Of a stretch of DNA of 64,000 nt, positions 56,881 to 64,000 are shown piece by piece. The notes below the pieces were generated by a model, which saw only the letters and a program-made list of their open reading frames with translations, was not told the origin of the DNA and made no database searches. This DNA is from Enterobacter ludwigii (GTDB lineage: Bacteria; Pseudomonadota; Gammaproteobacteria; Enterobacterales; Enterobacteriaceae): positions 1,798,001 through 1,862,000 of the forward strand of contig CP083824.1 of NCBI GenBank assembly GCA_023023105.1, in the 5' to 3' direction. The stretch's first letter is position 1. Each line of letters starts with the position of its first letter. Made by a program: the position numbers and the translations under genes.

Positions 56881-57897
56881 TTATTCGTCCGGGGTCAGTT
56901 CGCCGCGCAGGTTTTGCATCATCGCGCTGCGAATGGACTGAATGTCCAGATCCTGACTCAGTAAATAGTGAAGTTTAGTCAGCGTTGCCTCAACGGTCAT
57001 ATCGAAGCCGCTGATCACCCCAGCATGCGCCAGCGCGTTACCGGTGGCATAGCCGCCCATGTTGACCTTTCCGGACATACACTGGGTCAGGTTCACGACC
57101 ACAATTCCGCGTTCGCTCGCTTCCTGCAACTCTTTCAGGAACTCGCCGTTCTGCGGCGCATTGCCCACGCCATAGGAGCGTAAAATTAGCGCTTTTACTG
57201 GCTGACGCAGGAAGTTGCGCACCACGTCGGCGGAGATACCCGGGTAAATGGTGACCACGCCAATCGGTTGCGGAGTAATCGGATGCACAATCAGCTCGCC
57301 GGCGGTGTTCGGTGCCGGAGGCGTTCCCAGACGACGGATATGAATACCGGCTTCCAGCAGCGGCTGCAGGTTAGGGGAGGCGAAGGCGTCAAAACCGTCG
57401 GCGTGGGCTTTAGTTGTGCGGTTGCCGCGATACAGACGGTTATTAAAGAACAGCGACACTTCGTTAATCGGGTAATTCGCCGCCACGTACAGGGAGTTAA
57501 GCAGGTTGATCTGCCCGTCAGAGCGAAGCTCCGCCAACGGGATTTGCGACCCGGTGACGATAACCGGCTTGCTCAGGTTCTCCAGCATGAAGGAGAGCGC
57601 CGAGGCGGTAAAGGCCATGGTGTCTGTACCATGCAGGATCACGAAACCGTCGTACTGGTCGTAATGGGCTTTAATGTCATCCGCGATGTGCTGCCAGTCT
57701 TCCGGCGTCATGTCGGAGGAGTCCATCAGCGGCTCGTATTCGTGGATAGTAAAGTCAGGCATTTCCGGACGGTGGAATTCTGGCATCAACGCAAGCTGAC
57801 GCTGAAGGTGGCCGGAGATAGGGATATAGCCGTTTTCAGAGCGCTGCATACCGATGGTACCGCCAGTGTAGGCTACATAAATCGATTTCTTCTGCAT
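56881..57897 (-). CDS. ansA: Cytoplasmic L-asparaginase I
   Basis: 338 residues. It hydrolyses asparagine to aspartate and ammonia in the cytosol. The two catalytic Thr motifs are TGGTIGM (about 12-17) and HGTDTMAFTA (about 89-98). There is no signal peptide, which separates it from periplasmic AnsB. It is the first gene of the ansA-pncA pair, downstream of the sppA terminator. Confidence 0.96.
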   Translation of the reverse strand: MQKKSIYVAYTGGTIGMQRSENGYIPISGHLQRQLALMPEFHRPEMPDFTIHEYEPLMDSSDMTPEDWQHIADDIKAHYDQYDGFVILHGTDTMAFTASALSFMLENLSKPVIVTGSQIPLAELRSDGQINLLNSLYVAANYPINEVSLFFNNRLYRGNRTTKAHADGFDAFASPNLQPLLEAGIHIRRLGTPPAPNTAGELIVHPITPQPIGVVTIYPGISADVVRNFLRQPVKALILRSYGVGNAPQNGEFLKELQEASERGIVVVNLTQCMSGKVNMGGYATGNALAHAGVISGFDMTVEATLTKLHYLLSQDLDIQSIRSAMMQNLRGELTPDE

Positions 57898-57920
57898 GGT
57901 AGTGAGTTCTTGTTCTTCAA

Positions 57921-57953
57921 AAGAAAAAAATCCCCTCTTCGCAGGAAGAGGGG
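57921..57953 (-). terminator. sppA terminator
   Basis: On the minus strand CCCCTCTTC/GAAGAGGGG forms a perfect stem with a TTTTTTTC tail, between the sppA stop and the ansA start. Confidence 0.88.
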
Positions 57954-57960
57954 ACGGTTT

Positions 57961-59817
57961 TTAACGGACGTTCGCGCAGGTCAGGCAAAACGCGTAACGA
58001 CTCTGTGGATCGTTAAAGGCCGCGAGCTTATCGCTCTCTGCTTTCATCGCTTTGGCGGCAGTCACCACTGGCGCAGGCAGGTACGCCTGCAATGCCTCAG
58101 GCAACATGGCGCGAACCGAACCGGACATACTGTTCATCACCAGATCAAAGAACGACGGTTCATCCTGGTAATACTCAACATGCCACTGCTTGAGCTTCGC
58201 CAGCTCAGCGGCTTTCTTCACCGCGTCATCGAAGTCGCCCAGGCTGTCGACCAGGCCGTTGCTCTTCGCATCCTGACCGGTCCAGACGTGACCCTGTGCA
58301 ATCTGGTCTATCTGGTCCGGCGTCTTTTTACGGGAATCTGCCACCAGAGTGATAAAGCGTTTGTAGCCATTCTCAATACTGAGCTGCATCATCTCAGAAA
58401 CTTCCGGCGGCAGGGATTTGGTCACCGACACATCCGCCAGCGGAGAGGTGGCAACGCCATCGGTGTGCACACCCAACGAATCAAGGCTGTTTTCCACGGT
58501 GTTGATCACCCCGAAGATGCCAATCGAGCCGGTCAGCGTGCTTGGGTTGGCCACGATGTAGTTGGCTGGCGTTGAGATCCAGTAACCACCAGAGGCGGCC
58601 ATTCCACCCATTGATACGACGACCGGCTTGCCAGCGGCACGCACTGCTGCCAGTTCAGCGCGGATCACCTCTGAAGCACTGACGCTGCCCCCAGGGCTGT
58701 TCACCCGCAGGACGATCGCTTTCACTTTCGGATCCAGGCGAGCATCGCGGATTTGTGACGCGGTAGTATCACCGCCCACGTTACCCGGGGTCTCCTGACC
58801 GTCCATGATGGCTCCGTTGGCAAACACCACGGCGACGCTGTCACCGCTGTCATCCGGCTTTTTCGTTGAGTAATCATACATGCTGATGGCGCTGTAATTT
58901 TTATCCTCTTTGCTCCAGCCAAACTGCTTGCTCAGGGATTTTTCAATCTCGGCACTCGTGCCCAGAGCATCAACCAGTTTGTTATCAAGCGCATATTTCG
59001 CGGTATCACCGTCAACCTTGCGCAGGCCGTCCAGCACACCCTGCGCGCCAGGGAACACCTGCTCAGGCGTAATCTGGCGGTTAGCGGCAACGGTGCCCAG
59101 ATAGTTCTGCCACAGCTCGCCAATCCAGCGGCTGTCGGCTTCACGGGCGGCAGGGGACATATCATCGCGAATAAATGGCTCAACGGCAGATTTATAGGTA
59201 CCGACGCGGAAGACGTGGGTGGTGACTTTCAGCTTGTCGAGAAGGGATTTGTAGTACAGACCATTGGTGGCAAAGCCGTGCAGATCCACCGTGCCCTGCG
59301 GGGAGAGCCAGATTTTATTAGCAAAGCTCGCCAGGTAATACTGCCCCTGGCTGTAGCTGTCCCCTACGGCAATCACCGGCTTGCCGCTGTCGCGGAATTC
59401 GCGCAGGGCTTTACCGATGTACTGCATGGATGGCTGATCGCCTCCGGCAAAATCTTTCAGATCCAGCACGATCCCCGTGATGTTACGGTCGTCTTTCGCC
59501 TGACGAATGGTATCGACAATATCAAAAAGGGAGTTTTCCTGCAGGCGGTCTGAGGTTGCGCCAAACAGCTGGCGACCAATCACGCTCAGGCGACTGCTTG
59601 TGGACGGCTTATCAACAATCACGCCGGTGATATCGAGTAATAGCGCGCCGCGCGTTGAATGCTGAGCCTGATTTGCACTGCTGATGTGCATCCAGATGCC
59701 CGCGCAAACCAGAACCAGGAAGATGAAGAAGATATTCATCACCAGGTTGCGGACGAAGTTGAGCAGTCTCCACGTCCATTTAAAGAAACCGGCAAAGATT
59801 CGCCAAAGGGTTCGCAT
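57961..59817 (-). CDS. sppA: Signal peptide peptidase SppA (protease IV)
   Basis: 618 residues, one N-terminal membrane helix (about 26-45), then two tandem S49 domains. It is a tetrameric membrane enzyme that degrades cleaved signal peptides. The catalytic Lys lies in the first domain ([15 protein letters not shown]) and the nucleophile Ser in the second ([11 protein letters not shown]), after [10 protein letters not shown]. Full length and intact. Confidence 0.96.
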   Translation of the reverse strand: MRTLWRIFAGFFKWTWRLLNFVRNLVMNIFFIFLVLVCAGIWMHISSANQAQHSTRGALLLDITGVIVDKPSTSSRLSVIGRQLFGATSDRLQENSLFDIVDTIRQAKDDRNITGIVLDLKDFAGGDQPSMQYIGKALREFRDSGKPVIAVGDSYSQGQYYLASFANKIWLSPQGTVDLHGFATNGLYYKSLLDKLKVTTHVFRVGTYKSAVEPFIRDDMSPAAREADSRWIGELWQNYLGTVAANRQITPEQVFPGAQGVLDGLRKVDGDTAKYALDNKLVDALGTSAEIEKSLSKQFGWSKEDKNYSAISMYDYSTKKPDDSGDSVAVVFANGAIMDGQETPGNVGGDTTASQIRDARLDPKVKAIVLRVNSPGGSVSASEVIRAELAAVRAAGKPVVVSMGGMAASGGYWISTPANYIVANPSTLTGSIGIFGVINTVENSLDSLGVHTDGVATSPLADVSVTKSLPPEVSEMMQLSIENGYKRFITLVADSRKKTPDQIDQIAQGHVWTGQDAKSNGLVDSLGDFDDAVKKAAELAKLKQWHVEYYQDEPSFFDLVMNSMSGSVRAMLPEALQAYLPAPVVTAAKAMKAESDKLAAFNDPQSRYAFCLTCANVR

Positions 59818-59984
59818 GTATTCTCCCTAACCAGAAAATGACTGTTTCCGTCGCCACTGGACGGTAATGTTGGGTTATCGTAATGACCCAACCGCCACTT
59901 GTCAGCAGGAATCGCCTGCCAGGCTGTAACAAAATCTGCCGTCGTGTTAATTTTGTGAGTAAATTTCAAGAAAGGAGTTAACCA

Positions 59985-60536
59985 ATGGACGCACTCGAAC
60001 TGCTTGTTAACCGCCGTAGCGCCTCCCGTCTGGCCGAACCTGCCCCGGCAGGCGAGCAGCTGGAGAACATTCTGCGTGCCGGCATGCGTGCCCCGGATCA
60101 TGGCACGCTGCAGCCGTGGCACTTCTTTGTGATTGAAGGCGAAGGCCGCGATCGTTTCAGTCAGCTGCTGGAGCAGGGCGCGATTGCCGCCGGACAGGAT
60201 GAGAAAGGTATCGACAAGGCGCGCAGTGCCCCGTTCCGCGCACCGATGATCATCGCCGTCGTGGCAAAATGCCAGCCAGACCATAAAGTGCCGGTCTGGG
60301 AACAGGAAATGTCCGCAGGCTGTGCGGTGATGGCGATGCAAATGGCTGCCGTCGCGCAAGGGTTTAACGGTATCTGGCGCACCGGTGCATTAACCGAAAG
60401 CCCGGTGGTTCGTGACGGTTTTGATTGCGGTGAGCATGACAAAATTGTCGGTTTCCTCTACCTCGGCACTCCACAGCTTAAAGCCTCCAGCACCATCAGC
60501 GTGCCGGACACCACGCCTTTCGTCAGCCGTTTCTGA
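59985..60536 (+). CDS. ydjA: Nitroreductase-family protein YdjA
   Basis: 183 residues, the E. coli length, of the minimal nitroreductase fold that binds FMN as a dimer. [16 protein letters not shown], the [13 protein letters not shown] loop and FLYLGTPQ near the end are typical. It reduces nitroaromatics weakly, and the natural substrate is unclear. ATG 59985 follows AAAGGAG. It is divergent from sppA and upstream of selD. Confidence 0.95.
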   Translation: MDALELLVNRRSASRLAEPAPAGEQLENILRAGMRAPDHGTLQPWHFFVIEGEGRDRFSQLLEQGAIAAGQDEKGIDKARSAPFRAPMIIAVVAKCQPDHKVPVWEQEMSAGCAVMAMQMAAVAQGFNGIWRTGALTESPVVRDGFDCGEHDKIVGFLYLGTPQLKASSTISVPDTTPFVSRF

Positions 60537-60652
60537 TAACGCACGCTAAACTGTCTGGATTCTGAGCATCTGCCGCAGAATTCAGACAGTCATACTTACC
60601 TCTTTATGGAATGAGCGCTACCATAGCGCGATTGAGATGACAGGAGACGTCC

Positions 60653-61696
60653 ATGAGCGAGCAAACCATTCGTTTAACGCAGTACAGCCACGGAGCCGGT
60701 TGCGGTTGTAAAATTTCCCCGAAAGTGCTGGAGACCATCCTGCACAGTGAACAGGCGAAGTTTGTCGACCCGAACCTGCTTGTTGGCAATGAAACGCGCG
60801 ACGATGCTGCAGTTTATGACTTAGGTAACGGCACCAGCATTATCAGTACCACCGACTTCTTTATGCCGATTGTCGACAATCCGTTCGATTTTGGGCGCAT
60901 TGCGGCCACCAACGCCATCAGCGATATTTTCGCCATGGGCGGTAAGCCGATTATGGCGATTGCCATTCTGGGCTGGCCGATCAACACCATCCCGCCGGAA
61001 GTTGCCCGCGAGGTGATCGAGGGTGGGCGTTTTGCCTGCCAGCAGGCGGGGATTGCGCTGGCCGGCGGTCACTCGATTGATGCGCCTGAGCCTATTTTTG
61101 GCCTCGCCGTCACTGGCGTGGTTCCTACTGAACGCGTGAAGCGCAACAGCACTGCGCAGGCAGGCTGCAAACTGTTCCTTACCAAGCCGCTGGGCATTGG
61201 CGTACTCACTACCGCTGAGAAAAAATCCCTGCTCAAACCGGAGCACAAAGGGCTGGCAACGGAAGTCATGTGCCAGATGAACCTCGCCGGTGCGGCTTTC
61301 GCCAACATTGACGGCGTGAAGGCGATGACTGACGTGACCGGCTTTGGTCTGTTGGGACATCTTTCCGAGGTCTGTCAGGGGGCGGGCGTGCAGGCGCAGG
61401 TCTGGTATCAGGATGTGCCGAAGCTGCCGGGCGTGGAAGAGTATATTGCTCAGGGCGCGGTTCCGGGCGGTACGCAGCGCAACTTCGCCAGCTATGGTCA
61501 TTTGATGGGCGAGATGCCTGAAGAATGGCGTAACCTGCTGTGCGATCCGCAAACCTCTGGCGGCCTGCTGCTGGCGGTCACACCGGAATCCGAAGCAGAG
61601 GTACAGGCGACTGCCGCCGAGTTTGGTATTACCCTGACGGCGATCGGTGAGCTGGTGACCGCGCGCGGTGGTCGACCGATGATTGAGATCCGTTAA
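60653..61696 (+). CDS. selD: Selenophosphate synthetase SelD
   Basis: 347 residues. It makes selenophosphate from selenide and ATP for selenocysteine and selenouridine. The catalytic Cys 17 and Lys 20 sit in AGCGCKISP, so this form uses Cys and not selenocysteine. Metal-binding Asp residues are in [10 protein letters not shown] and STTDFFMP. The glycine-rich end ([11 protein letters not shown]) is typical. Five bases separate it from topB. Confidence 0.96.
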   Translation: MSEQTIRLTQYSHGAGCGCKISPKVLETILHSEQAKFVDPNLLVGNETRDDAAVYDLGNGTSIISTTDFFMPIVDNPFDFGRIAATNAISDIFAMGGKPIMAIAILGWPINTIPPEVAREVIEGGRFACQQAGIALAGGHSIDAPEPIFGLAVTGVVPTERVKRNSTAQAGCKLFLTKPLGIGVLTTAEKKSLLKPEHKGLATEVMCQMNLAGAAFANIDGVKAMTDVTGFGLLGHLSEVCQGAGVQAQVWYQDVPKLPGVEEYIAQGAVPGGTQRNFASYGHLMGEMPEEWRNLLCDPQTSGGLLLAVTPESEAEVQATAAEFGITLTAIGELVTARGGRPMIEIR

Positions 61697-61700
61697 TTCG

Positions 61701-63608
61701 ATGCGGTTGTTTATTGCCGAAAAGCCGAGTCTGGCGCGAGCCATCGCCGATGTGCTACCTAAACCGCATCGCAAAGGCGATGGCTTTATCGAATGTGGCA
61801 ACGGGCAGGTGGTCACCTGGTGTATTGGTCACCTGCTTGAGCAGGCGCAGCCGGATGTCTACGACAGCCGCTATGCCCGCTGGAATCTGAACGATCTGCC
61901 CATTGTGCCAGATAAATGGCGCCTGCAACCCCGGCCTTCGGTCACCAAACAGCTCAACGTGATCAAGCGCTTCCTGCATGAGGCCACTGAAATCGTCCAC
62001 GCGGGTGACCCGGACAGAGAAGGGCAACTGTTGGTCGATGAAGTGCTGGACTATCTGGAACTGGCACCGGAAAAGCGTCAGCAGGTGCAGCGTTGCCTGA
62101 TTAACGACCTCAACCCACAGGCCGTTGAACGAGCGATCTCCCGTCTGCGCGCCAACAGCGAGTTTATCCCACTGTGCGTCTCCGCGCTGGCCCGCGCCCG
62201 TGCGGACTGGCTGTACGGGATTAACATGACCCGTGCGTATACCATTCTTGGGCGTAACGCGGGTTATCAGGGCGTGCTCTCTGTGGGCCGTGTGCAAACG
62301 CCGGTGTTGGGGCTTGTTGTGCGTCGCGACGAGGAGATTGAGAACTTTGTCGCCAAAGATTTCTTTGAAGTGAAAGCGCATATCGTCACGCCTAAAGACG
62401 AACGCTTTACCGCTGTCTGGCAGCCGAGCGATGCCTGTGAGTCGTATCAGGACGAAGAGGGGCGACTGCTGCACCGTCCGCTGGCGGATCATGTGGTTAA
62501 CCGCATTACAGGTCAGCCGGCTATCGTTACCAGCTATAACGATAAACGGGAATCAGAACCGGCACCATTGCCGTTCTCGCTATCAGCCCTGCAGATTGAG
62601 GCCGCGAAGCGCTTTGGCCTCAGCGCGCAGAACGTGCTGGACATCTGCCAGAAGCTCTACGAAACCCACAAGCTGATCACCTATCCGCGTTCGGATAGTC
62701 GTTATTTGCCGGAAGAGCATTTTGCCGTACGTCATTCGGTGATGAACGCCATTAGCGTCCACGCGCCGGATCTGCTGCCGCAACCGGCGGTGAACCCGGA
62801 TACCCATAACCGCTGCTGGGACGATAAAAAGGTGGATGCTCACCATGCGATTATCCCGACGGCGCGCGCCAGCAACGTCAATCTGACCGATAACGAAGCG
62901 AAGGTTTATAACCTGATTGCCCGTCAGTACCTGATGCAGTTCTGCCCGGACGCGGTGTTCCGCAAGTGCGTTATTGAGCTGGAGATTGTCAAAGGCAAGT
63001 TTGTCGCCAAAGCGCGTTTCCTTGCAGAAGCAGGCTGGCGTACGCTGTTGGGGAACAAAGAGCGTGATGAAGAGAACGACGGCACGCCGCTGCCTGTCGT
63101 CGCCAAAGATGACGAACTGCTGTGTGAGAAGGGCGAAGTGGATGAACGTCAAACCCAGCCGCCACGCCATTTCACGGATGCGACGCTGCTTTCAGCCATG
63201 ACGGGAATAGCCCGTTTTGTGCAGGATAAAGATCTGAAGAAGATCCTGCGCGCAACCGATGGATTGGGTACCGAAGCAACGCGTGCAGGTATTATAGAAC
63301 TGCTGTTTAAGCGCGGTTTTCTGGAGAAAAAAGGGCGTTACATCCATTCAACGGAACCCGGACGCGCACTGATTCATTCGCTGCCTGAGCTGGCGGCAAG
63401 GCCAGACATGACGGCGCACTGGGAGTCCGTGCTGACGCAAATCAGCGAAAAGCAGTGCCGCTATCAGGACTTTATGCAGCCGCTGGTGGGGACGCTTTAT
63501 CAGCTGATCGATCAGGCGCGCAGCACGCCGGTGAAGCGGTTCCGAGGGATGGTTGCGCCAGGTGCTGGCGCGAAGAAACCCTTTAAAAAGAAGAAGAGTG
63601 CGGCCTGA
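61701..63608 (+). CDS. topB: DNA topoisomerase III
   Basis: 635 residues from ATG 61701 ([20 protein letters not shown]). A type IA topoisomerase that separates linked chromosomes with RecQ. The TOPRIM domain has Glu in IAEKPS and DPDREGQ. The active-site Tyr is in KLITYPRSD (about 327), and [14 protein letters not shown] marks domain IV. The C-terminal tail is short and Lys-rich ([11 protein letters not shown]), about 18 residues shorter than in E. coli. It is coupled to selD. Confidence 0.96.
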   Translation: MRLFIAEKPSLARAIADVLPKPHRKGDGFIECGNGQVVTWCIGHLLEQAQPDVYDSRYARWNLNDLPIVPDKWRLQPRPSVTKQLNVIKRFLHEATEIVHAGDPDREGQLLVDEVLDYLELAPEKRQQVQRCLINDLNPQAVERAISRLRANSEFIPLCVSALARARADWLYGINMTRAYTILGRNAGYQGVLSVGRVQTPVLGLVVRRDEEIENFVAKDFFEVKAHIVTPKDERFTAVWQPSDACESYQDEEGRLLHRPLADHVVNRITGQPAIVTSYNDKRESEPAPLPFSLSALQIEAAKRFGLSAQNVLDICQKLYETHKLITYPRSDSRYLPEEHFAVRHSVMNAISVHAPDLLPQPAVNPDTHNRCWDDKKVDAHHAIIPTARASNVNLTDNEAKVYNLIARQYLMQFCPDAVFRKCVIELEIVKGKFVAKARFLAEAGWRTLLGNKERDEENDGTPLPVVAKDDELLCEKGEVDERQTQPPRHFTDATLLSAMTGIARFVQDKDLKKILRATDGLGTEATRAGIIELLFKRGFLEKKGRYIHSTEPGRALIHSLPELAARPDMTAHWESVLTQISEKQCRYQDFMQPLVGTLYQLIDQARSTPVKRFRGMVAPGAGAKKPFKKKKSAA

Positions 63609-64000
63609 CACACGGTTTTTCTCCCTCTTCCGGTGGGAGAGGGCTGGGGTAGAATAAATACCCTATTTAAAATTATTATAAAATAACTGATTAGAGAGTA
63701 ATTTCTTTGGTCAGTTTTTTTACGTTCAAAGAAAAGTTCAAATTCCAAAAGGACAAACACCCTCCTTTTCTGATTTATGCAGATTATTGCATAAACAGCA
63801 TTCCGCGTTTAACTTCATCTACACAAAAATTGTTTATTAGTTGTGCTAACACATCCAAGGAAGATTTATGTCACCCGAATCTATCACGACGGTCTACGCC
63901 ACTCTATGAGTGGCGTCAGACTGCTTGTTGATGCAAGCATGGCTTTTCATCGGGTTTTAGTTAAAAATAACAAATGAAGGGATCATAAATAGAAACCCCA
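63609..64000. other. Right-end interval: repeat, and a possible leader peptide
   Basis: A CCCTC...GAGAGGGCTGGGGTAG repeat (about 63,621-63,652) follows topB. The rest is A+T-rich without a long gene on either strand. A 13-codon ORF at 63,868-63,909 with a good ribosome site is listed separately. Confidence 0.5.
63868..63909 (+). CDS. Possible 13-residue leader peptide
   Basis: ATG at 63868 follows AAGGAAG at good spacing and encodes MSPESITTVYATL before TGA. Its 3' end overlaps a hairpin GCCACTC/GAGTGGC (63,898-63,904 / 63,908-63,914). The build is like a regulatory leader for a gene beyond the window edge. No known leader matches. Confidence 0.35.
   Translation: MSPESITTVYATL

Noticed and set aside
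57268..58575. 435-residue plus-strand ORF opposite ansA/sppA
   Set aside because: A shadow of two well-conserved genes on the other strand; composition is Arg/His-rich and not protein-like.

Overview
The window is an enterobacterial chromosome segment, most probably Enterobacter (Enterobacter cloacae complex). Its core genes are close relatives of E. coli K-12 genes and keep the K-12 local orders icd-rluE-nudJ-mnmA-hflD-purB and yeaQ-yoaKJ-dgcP-yoaF-yeaO-nimT-nimR-yeaL-yoaI-yeaK-yeaH-yeaG-mipA-yeaD-gapA-msrB-yeaC ... pncA-ansA-sppA-ydjA-selD-topB. The genus is an inference from gene content; no rRNA is present.

Bases 1 to about 21,300 are the right part of a defective lambda-like prophage. 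In order it holds an early-region operon with an HTH/ImmA-IrrE metallopeptidase, a LexA-controlled UmuD'-like protein, Ref-like and RusA recombination genes, antiterminator Q, a structured RNA, a phage-21-type lysis cassette (dual-start pinholin, SAR endolysin, Rz with nested Rz1), a lambda-type cos site, Nu1-A-W and part of B, the tail end of J, tail-fibre genes and a LexA-controlled umuDC pair. The prophage is wrecked. IS1 splits Q. Four IS903-group elements sit in 12 kb. Everything between the middle of B and the end of J is deleted, so head and tail genes are gone. The integrase and left arm are outside the window.

Bases 21,900-27,000 carry an accessory block: a cytochrome b561-type membrane protein, a DUF1471 periplasmic protein, a small secreted protein with a duplicated Cys motif, a QseBC-like two-component system, a SnoaL-like protein and an SRAP (YedK/HMCES) protein. 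In E. coli, phoPQ follows purB; here this block and the prophage occupy that place.

Bases 27,400-33,900 are core genes (purB to icd, a DUF1304 gene, ymjA). Bases 34,150-41,600 are rich in cyclic-di-GMP genes: a CSS-EAL phosphodiesterase split by IS1, an intact CSS-EAL phosphodiesterase, a Cache-GGDEF cyclase and dgcP. Between the last two lie a RyhB-2 type iron-responsive small RNA, yeaQ, and the tiny genes yoaK and yoaJ. A second small-RNA-like transcript unit lies upstream of dgcP.

Bases 41,900-63,600 are core metabolism and stress genes. They include a consensus sigma-54 promoter before yeaGH, a consensus CRP site between gapA and msrB, and REP/BIME repeats. Nothing here looks like a wholly new multi-gene system with strong support. 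The best leads are the left-edge ImmA/IrrE operon, the pre-cleaved UmuD'-like protein, the accessory two-component cassette with its repeat protein, and the two small-RNA loci.
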